A program made the position numbers and the translations under genes. A stretch of DNA of 64,000 nt from Paramesorhizobium leguminum (GTDB taxonomy: Bacteria > Pseudomonadota > Alphaproteobacteria > Rhizobiales > Rhizobiaceae): the NCBI RefSeq assembly GCF_003217235.1, contig NZ_QJTF01000005.1, forward strand, positions 124,001 through 188,000. Direction: 5' to 3'. The notes below the pieces were generated by a model. The model had not been told where the DNA came from. It searched no databases and saw only the letters and a list, made by a program, of their open reading frames with translations. Shown one piece after another: positions 27,482-35,209 of the stretch (positions within the stretch are counted from its first letter, which is position 1; every line of letters starts with the position of its first letter).

Positions 27482-27724
27482 GTGGCTGAAAAAGATGATT
27501 CCGTCGAGATTTATGATCTCCGAGGCCTGAACTGCCCTCTGCCGGTGCTGAAAACGAAACGGAAATTGCGCGCGATGCCACCCCATGCCCTTTTGCGGGT
27601 CGAAACCAGCGACCCGTTGGCGGCAATCGATATTCCGCATTTCTGTGCCGAAAATGGCCACACGCTGATCGCGATCGAAGCTCTCGATAGAGGGCATCAT
27701 TTCCTCATCCGCAAGGCGGGTTAA
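27482..27724 (+). CDS. tusA: TusA-family sulfurtransferase
   Basis: This is a small SirA/TusA-like protein of about 80 residues. The catalytic cysteine is in LRGLNCPLPVLKTK near residue 17, and the C-terminal strand HHFLIRKA matches the family. TusA proteins carry persulfide sulfur for tRNA thiolation and other cofactor pathways. GTG 27482 (VAEKDD) is chosen because it gives the usual length; the frame opens at 27440 inside the preceding gene. It lies 20 bp after the L,D-transpeptidase gene and may be cotranscribed. Confidence 0.85.
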   Translation: MAEKDDSVEIYDLRGLNCPLPVLKTKRKLRAMPPHALLRVETSDPLAAIDIPHFCAENGHTLIAIEALDRGHHFLIRKAG

Positions 27725-27953
27725 ATACCTCACTTTTTCGTGATGCGCCCGCAGTGCCATCGTGCCTGGATGAGCGTTTGCGACAGCAACGATGCCCGCG
27801 AACGCTAAGCGGATCGGCAATATCGTTTACTAATTGAGCTTCAGCAAATTTAGTTTCTGCACATACAATGCAACGCAGTGTTGCAGTTTGGTGACAGACA
27901 TTTGACCCGGCCGGCGCTATCGGGGGCCATCCAATTCAATTCGGGGATATGAA

Positions 27954-28679
27954 ATGAAAATCGCACTTTTGGCTTCCACGGCATTGTTCTTCGCAACCTC
28001 GGCAATGGCTGCTGATGCCATCGTCTCTGAGCCGACGCCGCCAGCCGCTGCTGCCGACACCTTCTCCTGGACCGGCGGTTACATCGGTCTCAATGCCGGT
28101 TATGCCGGCGGCGAGTTCAAGCATCCGTTCTCTTTGAGCATCGAAGACGAAACTTTCTCCGACTCGGTTGATTTCGATGCCGATGGCTTTGTCGGCGGCG
28201 TTCAGGCCGGTTACAACTACCAGCTCAGCAATGGCATTGTGCTCGGCGCGGAAGCTGATTTTCAGGGTTCGACCGTCAAGGGCGACATCTCCGGTGATCT
28301 CGACGGACTCACCGCCAAGGGTGAAACCGAAGTCGAATGGTTCGGCACCGTGCGCGCCCGCCTGGGTTATGCCGCCACCGAACGCCTCCTCGTCTACGGA
28401 ACCGGCGGTCTCGCCTATGGCAAGGTCAAGTCCTCCTACAGCGTCACCGATGGCGTTGACACTGTTGGCGAGTCCAGCTCCAAGACCAAGGCTGGCTGGA
28501 CTGTTGGCGCCGGCGCTGAGTACGCCATTGACAACCACTGGACGGTCAAGGGCGAATATCTCTACACCGACCTCGGCAAGCGCGACCTGATCGACGTCTC
28601 GGCTGGCGGATCCAGCTTCAACCTTGAAAACGACGTCCAGTTCCACACCGTCCGCGTCGGCCTGAACTACAAGTTCTAG
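27954..28679 (+). CDS. Outer-membrane beta-barrel protein of the Omp25/Omp31 family
   Basis: This is a 241-residue outer-membrane protein with signal peptide MKIALLASTALFFATSAMAA. It then shows the features of Brucella Omp31/Omp25 proteins: DTFSWTGGYIGLNAGYAGG, FVGGVQAGYNYQL, KVEWFGTVRARLGY-like (here EVEWFGTVRARLGY), TGGLAYGKVKS and the C-terminal HTVRVGLNYKF ending in Phe. Such proteins are eight-stranded barrels and major surface antigens in Brucellaceae. A perfect intrinsic terminator follows at 28771. The 229-bp upstream region has no gene and probably holds the promoter and a long leader. Confidence 0.93.
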   Translation: MKIALLASTALFFATSAMAADAIVSEPTPPAAAADTFSWTGGYIGLNAGYAGGEFKHPFSLSIEDETFSDSVDFDADGFVGGVQAGYNYQLSNGIVLGAEADFQGSTVKGDISGDLDGLTAKGETEVEWFGTVRARLGYAATERLLVYGTGGLAYGKVKSSYSVTDGVDTVGESSSKTKAGWTVGAGAEYAIDNHWTVKGEYLYTDLGKRDLIDVSAGGSSFNLENDVQFHTVRVGLNYKF

Positions 28680-28700
28680 AACTACACGTTCCAAACTTGG

Positions 28701-28737
28701 CATGGCCCCGAAAAGTCGTAGATTTTTCGGGGCCATG
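28701..28737. repeat. Short degenerate REP-like hairpin
   Basis: CATGGCCCCGAAAA and its complement TTTTTCGGGGCCATG form a strong hairpin 21 bp after the porin gene, in the core pattern of the REP-like family. It is probably a 3' stabiliser or terminator for the porin mRNA. Confidence 0.7.
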
Positions 28738-28770
28738 CGCTAAGACAAAGACTATACCGGGAACGAACGA

Positions 28771-28809
28771 AGAGCCGCCTTTCTCCAGTCAGGCGGCTCT
28801 TTTCTTTTT
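28771..28809 (+). terminator. Intrinsic terminator after porin gene
   Basis: A 10-bp perfect stem (AGAGCCGCCT/AGGCGGCTCT) with a 10-base loop is followed by TTTCTTTTT. Confidence 0.92.
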
Positions 28810-28837
28810 ATGAACTGCTGACTCTGGCGGCTGATTT

Positions 28838-28942
28838 AGAGCGGTATGCAATTAAGTTGAATCGGGCATCCCGCTCTAAGTCTTTGTTTTAGCCGCATGA
28901 TCTTATCCGAAAAGTCTGCAACTTTTCGGGATCATGCTCTAG
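28838..28942. repeat. REP-like palindromic element (long form)
   Basis: This is almost base-for-base equal to the element at 19190-19294. Its end CTAG gives the TAG stop codon (28939-28941, minus strand) of the CobW-type gene. Confidence 0.9.
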
Positions 28943-30084
28943 CCCTTGGCGGAATAGCCGGGAATCGCCAACGGGTTGTCGGTCAGCGCCACGCGATCCG
29001 GCGTATCGACCTGAACACGCCCCAGAAACGCATCGAACAGCTGCCGGACATAGCTTTCCGGCAAATCCTTGGTGATCATCACCAGCCGCGTTTCATGCTT
29101 CCCCTCTGGCCATGCCGCAAGCCGCGCCGGCGGATGGAATATCTGCTGGACGCCGTGGATGACCAGCGGCCGGTCAGGATCCTCGGCAATTTCAATAATG
29201 CCCTTGACTCGCAGGAGCCTTTCTCCATGCGCTGAACGCAGGAGATCGAGAAACATCTCGAAAATCGCGAACGGCACCGGCTTGTCATGCTTCAACGAAA
29301 AGGAGCGGATCGAGGCATCATGCCGGTTGACGTCATGATGGTGGTGATCATTGTCGTGCCCGTCATGATGCTCATGATGGTGATGATGGCCGTCCTGTTG
29401 ATCGAAGGCTTCGGCCTTGAGCCAGCGCTGAACATCGGCACTTTTCGTCTCTGGATTATAGAGCCCGCATTCGAACAGCGCAGCGTAATTGGCGCGCGAA
29501 TCACTCGCCTCGATCACGTCCGCCGCGGGATTGAGGGAAGAGAGCCTCAGCCGCAAATTCCCAAGCCCGTCACGCGATTCGGGAAGATCCGCCTTGGTAA
29601 TGACGATCCGATCAGCGACCGCCGCCTGCTTGACCGCTTCCATATGGGCGTCGAGCGTCGCCATGCCGTTAACGGCATCGACCGTGGTGATAACGCCATC
29701 CACCCGCAAAGCCTGCATCAGAACGGGATGCCCCATCACCGCCTGCAACACAGGGGCAGGATCGGCGAGCCCCGTCGTTTCAATCACGATACGCTTTAGA
29801 CGCTTGATCCGGCCTGTCTGCAGCTGATCAATCAAGCCCGCCAGCGTATCGACCAATTCGCCGCGTACAGTGCAGCACAGGCAACCATCGGATAATTCGA
29901 TGATGCCCTCGCTCGATTGCTCAACCAGCAGATGATCAATGCCGACATCGCCGAATTCATTGATGATGACAGCCGTGTCGCTCAGTGCCGGGTCCTTCAG
30001 CAGCCGGTTCAAAAGCGTGGTCTTGCCGGAACCGAGAAAACCGGTCAGCACCGAGACTGGGATGGCCTGCGCGGGAAGATTCAT
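28939..30084 (-). CDS. CobW/P47K-family GTP-binding metallochaperone
   Basis: This is a 381-residue G3E GTPase with Walker A FLGSGKTTLLN (about 16-26) and the metal-binding CXCC motif in CLCCTVRG (about 68-75). A very His-rich linker (HHHHHEHHDGHDNDHHHH, about 235-252) precedes the C-terminal CobW domain. Such proteins deliver zinc or cobalt to target enzymes. The histidine block suggests metal binding. No Zur-box-like palindrome was seen upstream. It starts 3 bp after the D,D-carboxypeptidase stop, so the two are probably one transcript. The stop codon lies in a REP-like repeat. Confidence 0.88.
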   Translation of the reverse strand: MNLPAQAIPVSVLTGFLGSGKTTLLNRLLKDPALSDTAVIINEFGDVGIDHLLVEQSSEGIIELSDGCLCCTVRGELVDTLAGLIDQLQTGRIKRLKRIVIETTGLADPAPVLQAVMGHPVLMQALRVDGVITTVDAVNGMATLDAHMEAVKQAAVADRIVITKADLPESRDGLGNLRLRLSSLNPAADVIEASDSRANYAALFECGLYNPETKSADVQRWLKAEAFDQQDGHHHHHEHHDGHDNDHHHHDVNRHDASIRSFSLKHDKPVPFAIFEMFLDLLRSAHGERLLRVKGIIEIAEDPDRPLVIHGVQQIFHPPARLAAWPEGKHETRLVMITKDLPESYVRQLFDAFLGRVQVDTPDRVALTDNPLAIPGYSAKG

Positions 30085-30087
30085 TGA

Positions 30088-31281
30088 TCAACCGCCTTGA
30101 TTGGTGACGGCCTGTGCCGCGCGGGGAACAAGGCTCGGCCTGGGCTGTGGCACCGGAACCTGCGAAATGTTGATGACGCCGGGCTTGGGCGCCTGCGCCG
30201 CGCCGATAAGACCGACTTGCACCGCCTTGGGCTCTCCCGCCATGGCATGGATATAGGGCGAATTGAGTTTCAACTTGCCCTCGACATCCCGGCCATCCCA
30301 GCGGTCGGCAAGCGCCTGTTGGCTGCAGAGCGCCGCGCGCATATCCGTCACCTGCGCCAGATGCGCCCCGTATGGACGAAGCGTCGCCAATGTCTCCGCG
30401 CCGGCGCCGGTCGATTGGAACCCTTGGGTGAGAAGCTGCGCCGCCTTTACCGCGCGTGACTCCTGGCTCGGTTCGCCAAGAACCACCGCAAGGATCGTGC
30501 GGCGGTTGCGAGTGGCGGTGGCGGCCAGATTGAAGCCCGATGCGCAGACGAACCCTGTCTTCATGCCGTCCGATCCGTCGAACCGGCCAAGCAGAATATT
30601 GTAGTTCGCCGTAATCTTCTTGCCTTGTCCGGGATCGATCGCTTCGGTCGAGAAATAATGCGCATATTGTGGAAATTCGCGCCGAATCTGCGTCGCCAGA
30701 ACTGCAAGGTCGCGCGCCGTCGAATAATTATTGGGGTCTTGCAGCCCGTTCGGATTGGCGAAATGCGTGCCGAACATGCCAAGGCGCTGCGCTTCCGCAT
30801 TCATCCGCTTGACGAAGCCCGCCTCCGTGCCGCCAATCGCCTCGCCGACCGCCACAGCCACGTCATTGGCCGATTTGACCAGCATGATGGTGAGAGCCGT
30901 ATCGAGCGTCATCACCGAGCCCGGCTTATAACCCATCTTGCTCGGCGGCTCCTTGGAAGCGTTGACCGTCATGCGCACGGGTGAATTGAGCGTCACCTGC
31001 CCGCTCGCCAGCGCCCGGAAGGTAACATAGGCCGTCATCAGTTTCGTCAGCGATGCGGGATACCAGCGCGCAAAGGCGTTCTCCTGCGAAAGAACCTGGC
31101 CAGTGCCGACATCCACTACAATCGAGGGAATGGCAACAGCGGGCCGGGCAGGCGAATGCTGAGCGGGCGCGGGCGCAGGCTGGGCAAACGCGGACGAACC
31201 CCCGGTTGCCGCAAGGGCGATGGCCATTGTCCAGATTGCCAGAACTCTCGATATGTCACGCGCGCCGTCGAGTTTGAGCAT
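30088..31281 (-). CDS. dacC: D-alanyl-D-alanine carboxypeptidase (PBP5/6 type)
   Basis: This is a periplasmic penicillin-binding protein of about 397 residues that trims the terminal D-Ala from stem peptides. A signal sequence (VLAIWTMAIALAATGGSSAFA) is followed by an A/P-rich stretch. The active-site motifs SLTK, SAN and KTG (in GMKTGFV) come in the order required. The C-terminal part is a beta domain plus a Pro-rich tail. The start MLKLDG at 31281 is used; the longer frame has Pro/Cys-rich sequence without homology. The CobW-type gene follows after 3 bp. Confidence 0.9.
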   Translation of the reverse strand: MLKLDGARDISRVLAIWTMAIALAATGGSSAFAQPAPAPAQHSPARPAVAIPSIVVDVGTGQVLSQENAFARWYPASLTKLMTAYVTFRALASGQVTLNSPVRMTVNASKEPPSKMGYKPGSVMTLDTALTIMLVKSANDVAVAVGEAIGGTEAGFVKRMNAEAQRLGMFGTHFANPNGLQDPNNYSTARDLAVLATQIRREFPQYAHYFSTEAIDPGQGKKITANYNILLGRFDGSDGMKTGFVCASGFNLAATATRNRRTILAVVLGEPSQESRAVKAAQLLTQGFQSTGAGAETLATLRPYGAHLAQVTDMRAALCSQQALADRWDGRDVEGKLKLNSPYIHAMAGEPKAVQVGLIGAAQAPKPGVINISQVPVPQPRPSLVPRAAQAVTNQGG

Positions 31282-31529
31282 TTGCACCTGTTCCTTGTCT
31301 ATAAGGGAGACCGGATGAGAGCACACCCGCACCTGTGGCGCCGCCGCACCCGACGCGGGCGACCACCCACATGAGCGGAATTGAACGACGCGCACCCGAA
31401 CAGGGCTTCACGTCGGGAAACAATGGGCCTATTTATCCCATGTGGCAGGGAAAAGGCAAAGACCATTGTTCCCCGCCCACGAAATCTCATAATGTTTCAC
31501 GTGTCCCTTCCAAGCCGGAGCCATTGTAA

Positions 31530-32693
31530 ATGCCATTGTTGAACCGCGCCGTCGAAATGCAGCAGGAAGTGTCTGAATGGCGCCGCCAGCTCCATCAGAA
31601 CCCCGAGCTGCTCTACGATGTGCATGAAACGGCGCGTTTCGTGGCGGAAAAATTGCGGACTTTCGGTTGCGATGAAGTTGTTACCGGCATCGGCCGCACC
31701 GGCGTGGTCGGCCTTATTCATGGCCGGCATGGCGAGGGTACCACGATCGGCCTGCGGTCGGATATGGATGCCCTGCCCATCACAGAAACCTCAGCCAAGC
31801 CATGGATGTCGAAAACCAACGGTCGCGCCCATGCCTGCGGCCATGACGGCCACATGGCCATGCTACTGGGCGCCGCGCAGCATCTTTGCGAGACGCGCAA
31901 CTTCAAGGGCCAGGTCGCGGTGATCTTCCAGCCGGCGGAGGAAGGCGGCGCGGGCGGCCTCGCCATGGTCAAGGACGGCATGATGGACCGTTTCGGCATC
32001 GAATCGGTCTACGGCATGCACAATCTGCCGGGCTTGGCCGTCGGTTCCTTCGCCATGCGCAAGGGTCCCATCATGGCGGCGACCGACGAATTCACCATCC
32101 ATATCAAGGGCAAGGGCGGCCATGCGGCACAGCCTCACCGCACCATCGATCCAATCGTTACGGGCGCGCAGCTCGTCACCTTCCTGCAAGGCATCGTCTC
32201 GCGCGGCGCCGATCCGCTCGATGCGCTGGTGCTGTCAGTCACCAAGTTCCACGCCGGCGAAGCCTATAACGTCATCCCGGAAACGGCGGAAATCTGCGGT
32301 ACGGTGCGCACGCTCAAGCCGGAGACGCGGGATTTCGCCGAAGGCAAGATCCGCGATTATGCGGCGGCCATCGCTTCGGCGACCGGCGCGGAAATAAAGG
32401 TCAACTATCACCGCAACTATCCCGTGACCTTCAATCATGACGCCGAGACCGATATCACTGCTGATGTCGCGCGAAAGGTTGCTGGCGACGCCCAGGTCAA
32501 TGCCACGATCCCGCCCATGATGGCGGCGGAGGATTTCTCCTACATGCTCGAAGCCCGCCCCGGCGCCTACATCTTCATCGGCAATGGCGAAACCCCCGGG
32601 CTGCATCATCCCGCCTACGATTTCAACGACAACGCCATCCCCCACGGCATCAGCTATTGGGTGACGCTGGCGCAAGAGGCGCTTGCGGCGTAA
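31530..32693 (+). CDS. M20-family amidohydrolase (hippurate hydrolase-like)
   Basis: This is a 387-residue zinc or manganese metallohydrolase of the M20D group (hippuricase, N-acyl-amino acid amidohydrolase). The metal-binding Cys/His motif HACGHDGHMAM (about residues 95-105), FQPAEEGGAGG and the lid-domain HAAQPH fit. HHPAYDFND near the end is the last metal ligand region. The substrate is uncertain. It is divergent from dacC, with 248 bp between, including a weak parS half-site. Confidence 0.9.
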   Translation: MPLLNRAVEMQQEVSEWRRQLHQNPELLYDVHETARFVAEKLRTFGCDEVVTGIGRTGVVGLIHGRHGEGTTIGLRSDMDALPITETSAKPWMSKTNGRAHACGHDGHMAMLLGAAQHLCETRNFKGQVAVIFQPAEEGGAGGLAMVKDGMMDRFGIESVYGMHNLPGLAVGSFAMRKGPIMAATDEFTIHIKGKGGHAAQPHRTIDPIVTGAQLVTFLQGIVSRGADPLDALVLSVTKFHAGEAYNVIPETAEICGTVRTLKPETRDFAEGKIRDYAAAIASATGAEIKVNYHRNYPVTFNHDAETDITADVARKVAGDAQVNATIPPMMAAEDFSYMLEARPGAYIFIGNGETPGLHHPAYDFNDNAIPHGISYWVTLAQEALAA

Positions 32694-32748
32694 AATCACA
32701 GCCGTATACAGGCTTGGCTAGCGGCGCGAAAATGGGTATGTGTGGCTT

Positions 32749-32800
32749 GAGCATGATCTTGAAAAGTTAACTAGCTTTTCAGATGAGATCATGCGGCTAA
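32749..32800. repeat. REP-like element (short form) before tRNA-Arg
   Basis: GAGCATGATCTTGAAAAG, then CTTTTCAGATGAGATCATGCGGCTAA (given in two parts). It is more diverged than the other copies. It ends 7 bp before the mature tRNA, so it is either in the tRNA leader or between the tRNA and its promoter. Confidence 0.75.
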
Positions 32801-32807
32801 AAAATGT

Positions 32808-32884
32808 GGTCCCGTAGCTCAGTAGGATAGAGCATCAGATTCCTAATCTGAGGGTCACTGGTTCGAATCCAGTCGGGATCACCA
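32808..32884 (+). tRNA. tRNA-Arg (anticodon CCT)
   Basis: The 77-base cloverleaf includes an encoded CCA end. The acceptor stem GGTCCCG/CGGGATC has one G-T pair. The anticodon arm is TCAGA-TTCCTAA-TCTGA with anticodon CCT, and the T loop contains GGTTCGAATCC. tRNA-Arg(CCT) is a frequent integration site for genomic islands, and an AT-rich two-gene segment follows directly. No second copy of the tRNA 3' end was seen in the window. Confidence 0.97.
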
Positions 32885-33083
32885 ATAAAATCAATATGTT
32901 ATACAATGATTTATCTGAACAGAAGCTATGCACCGCACCATCAAAAGGCGGTGTCAGAAGCTTCTTAAGCGTCAGTGTTTTCTGTAGATTTTTTATTTTT
33001 TTACATCGATAATGACTTGACTCGGCTGATTACCTATATGTCGAACGAATCGATACGCTGCTATTAGAAAGGAGGTAGGTTGT

Positions 33084-33545
33084 ATGGGTATAAACACTCT
33101 GCGTGCTGCAAAAACAATCTGCGAATCCAAGAATTGGCAGCTAAGCAATTTGCCGTTGCAAAAGCTCGTCTATCTTTCTCATATGGTGCATCTGGGTATG
33201 TATGACCAGCCATTGATAGATGGTACTTTCCAAGCGTGGGATTTGGGTCCTGTAGAGCCAAGTCTTTACGCTAAGGTTAAGGCATATGGTAACAAGCCTA
33301 TACCAGACATTTTCGGCGTACCCAGTTTCCCCATTGGAAGCACTCAACGTACTGCTATAAATGAAGTCCTCAGGCAGATTGGAGACAGAAGTCCCTCGGT
33401 ATTAGTTGAAATTACTCATCAACCCCACGGGGCTTGGGCTCAGCATTACCAACGACACATGATGGGTATAAAAATTCCTGATCAAGACATAAAAGGGGAA
33501 TATGAAAAGCGAATCCGAAGGGCAACATCTAAAAAGAGCGCCTGA
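33084..33545 (+). CDS. Panacea (DUF4065, SocA-like) domain protein, likely antitoxin
   Basis: This is a 153-residue protein made almost entirely of a Panacea/DUF4065 domain. Typical elements are LQKLVYLSHMVHLGMY (about 26-41), GTFQAWDLGPVEPSLY and, near the C-terminus, ITHQPHGAWAQ. Panacea proteins act as antitoxins in many toxin-antitoxin pairs and include the proteolytic adaptor SocA. The ribosome-binding site AAAGGAGGT at 33068-33076 is among the strongest in the window. Base composition and codon use are clearly more AT-rich than the surroundings. The next gene overlaps its 3' end. It is 200 bp downstream of tRNA-Arg, suggesting horizontal arrival. Confidence 0.88.
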   Translation: MGINTLRAAKTICESKNWQLSNLPLQKLVYLSHMVHLGMYDQPLIDGTFQAWDLGPVEPSLYAKVKAYGNKPIPDIFGVPSFPIGSTQRTAINEVLRQIGDRSPSVLVEITHQPHGAWAQHYQRHMMGIKIPDQDIKGEYEKRIRRATSKKSA

Positions 33546-33864
33546 TTTAATGAAGGGGTTGGAAAATGACGACGATTATCCGTCGCCCGCCCCTACATAC
33601 GAAGCTATTTCATCACTTCAACAAGATTTAGAGGCCGAGCGGAATTCGCGGAAGGAAGAACGCTTTATTTGGTTCTTCGTTTTAATTCTGGTGCTTGATG
33701 TCTTCACATTCAAAGACATGGAAACGTGGTCGGGTCCCCTTATGGTCGGCATATTGGAGATCATCCTCGTAGTCGCCTTAGGCCGGAGATGGAGCATGGA
33801 TCACATTTATACGATCACTGAGCTCATTATCAACAAATGGAACGGCAAATTCAGGCCAGAATAG
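33502..33864 (+). CDS. Small two-helix membrane protein, candidate Panacea-linked toxin
   Basis: This is a protein of up to 120 residues with no family I recognise. The N-terminal part is acidic and Pro-containing (ENDDDYPSPAPTY). A short coiled-coil-like stretch (SSLQQDLEAERNSRKEER) follows. Then come two hydrophobic helices (about 53-68 and 79-94) with a short turn, and a basic C-terminus. ATG 33502 overlaps the Panacea gene by 44 bp and has AAGGGG close before it. ATG 33550, four bases after the Panacea stop, is an alternative that would remove 16 residues. Overlap and shared AT-rich composition indicate a two-gene unit. A membrane-acting toxin is inferred from the arrangement only. Confidence 0.7.
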   Translation: MKSESEGQHLKRAPDLMKGLENDDDYPSPAPTYEAISSLQQDLEAERNSRKEERFIWFFVLILVLDVFTFKDMETWSGPLMVGILEIILVVALGRRWSMDHIYTITELIINKWNGKFRPE

Positions 33865-34046
33865 CCTCCGTGTTCTGCCTTTCACCTCGCTTCCCCCTTC
33901 GTATCATTTGCATGACGAAATCTCCTCGCGTAATGATATCTCCCAAGAACCGGGGGAACAAATGAACCGCAGCGTCTGTTCAAGGCGCGTTGATTTCAGC
34001 TGCCGGGTTTTTAACTTTTCGTGGACGCTAAAACAGGGAGATTTTC

Positions 34047-35000
34047 ATGCGTTCGATCATACTGGCGCTTCTTGCCGCCACCGCTCTTGCAACCCCGGCT
34101 TTGGCCAAGGACGTGACTGTCGCCGTAACGGCCATCGTCGAGCATCCGGCGCTCGACGCCACGCGCGACGGTGTGAAGGAAGCGCTTGCCGAGGCTGGCT
34201 TCAAGGAAGGCGAGAACCTGAAATTCGTCTATCAGTCCGCGCAGGGCAATGCCGCCACCGCGGCGCAGATCGCCCGCCAGTTCGTCGGCGATGCTCCGGA
34301 TGTGATCGTGCCGATCTCCACCCCTTCGGCGCAGGCCATGGTTTCCGCGACGCGCGATATCCCCGTGGTCTTTACCGCTGTCTCCGATCCGCTCGGCGCG
34401 CAACTGGTGAAGAACATGGAGAAGCCCGGCGGCAACGTCACCGGCCTTTCCGATATGTCACCTGTTGCCGATCATGTCGCCTTGATCAAGGAAATCCTGC
34501 CCAAGGCCAAGACCATCGGCTTCCTCTATAATCCCGGCGAAACCAATTCAGTCTCGCTGCTCGCCGCCTTGAAGGAAGCCGCCGCGAAGGGGGGCCTGAC
34601 GGTGGTGGAATCAGCGGCCACCAAGTCTGCCGATGTGCAGGGCGCGGCGCGCGCGCTCGTCGGCCGCGCGGACGTCATGTATGTTCCGACCGATAACACC
34701 ATCGTCTCCGCGCTCGAAGGCGCGGTGGCGGTGGCGGAGGAAAACAAGCTGCCGCTCTTTGCCGCCGATACGGATTCCGTCAACCGTGGCGCCTTTGCAG
34801 CGCTTGGCTTCAACTACAAGGATGTCGGCAAGCAGACCGGCGCCATCGTCGCCAAGGTTCTGAACGGCGAAAAGCCCGGCGACATCCCGGTCACGGTCGC
34901 CAAGGGCACCGATCTCGTCGTAAACCTTGCCGCCGCGAAGAAGATGGGCGTGGAACTGCCGCAAGCCGTCATCGACCGCGCGACCAAGGTCATCAAGTAG
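34047..35000 (+). CDS. ABC transporter substrate-binding protein (COG2984/TrpX-like)
   Basis: This is a 317-residue periplasmic binding protein with signal peptide (LALLAATALATPALA, cleavage before KDVTV). The two-lobed PF04392 fold has motifs VAVTAIVEHPALD, GFLYNPGE and PTDNTIVSALEG. Members of this family serve ABC importers for amino acids or related compounds (for example tryptophan in streptococci); the substrate here is unknown. The permease and ATPase genes follow, but a REP-like element and an intrinsic terminator lie in between, so the binding protein is probably made in excess. Confidence 0.9.
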   Translation: MRSIILALLAATALATPALAKDVTVAVTAIVEHPALDATRDGVKEALAEAGFKEGENLKFVYQSAQGNAATAAQIARQFVGDAPDVIVPISTPSAQAMVSATRDIPVVFTAVSDPLGAQLVKNMEKPGGNVTGLSDMSPVADHVALIKEILPKAKTIGFLYNPGETNSVSLLAALKEAAAKGGLTVVESAATKSADVQGAARALVGRADVMYVPTDNTIVSALEGAVAVAEENKLPLFAADTDSVNRGAFAALGFNYKDVGKQTGAIVAKVLNGEKPGDIPVTVAKGTDLVVNLAAAKKMGVELPQAVIDRATKVIK

Positions 35001-35003
35001 TAG

Positions 35004-35054
35004 GAGCATGATCCCGAAAAGTTGCAGACTTTTCGGATAAGATCACGCGGCTAA
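35004..35054. repeat. REP-like element (short form)
   Basis: GAGCATGATCCCGAAAAG, a short loop, then CTTTTCGG and ATAAGATCACGCGGCTAA. It lies 4 bp after the binding-protein stop and can protect the 3' end of that part of the mRNA. Confidence 0.88.
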
Positions 35055-35094
35055 TGCAAGAACTTATGGACATCTGCGCGATAATTTTCCATTG

Positions 35095-35128
35095 AACGCG
35101 GCGGCGAGCCTTTCGCCGCCGCGTTTTT
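35095..35128 (+). terminator. Intrinsic terminator inside the ABC operon
   Basis: AACGCGGCGGCGA-GCCT-TTCGCCGCCGCGTT is a very strong hairpin followed by TTTT, between the binding-protein gene and the permease gene. Confidence 0.85.
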
Positions 35129-35209
35129 GGTAGCAGCGCCGGGAAACTTTGGGCGCATGGGCCTGCCAGCCCGATACGGAAAGGAAGTCATTTTGAAGGA
35201 TCGTTCACA

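Noticed and set aside
32896-33012. 38-codon open frame between tRNA-Arg and the Panacea gene
   Set aside because: It has no ribosome-binding site, a Phe-rich end made by a poly-T stretch, and no recognisable features.
32808-34046. Direct repeat of the tRNA-Arg 3' end as an island boundary
   Set aside because: No second copy of the T-arm/acceptor sequence was found up to the ABC binding-protein gene, so no att site is claimed.
33908-34531. 207-codon plus-strand frame overlapping the ABC binding-protein gene
   Set aside because: It is out of frame with the clear signal-peptide-bearing gene and is Arg/Gly/Cys-rich as expected for a shadow.
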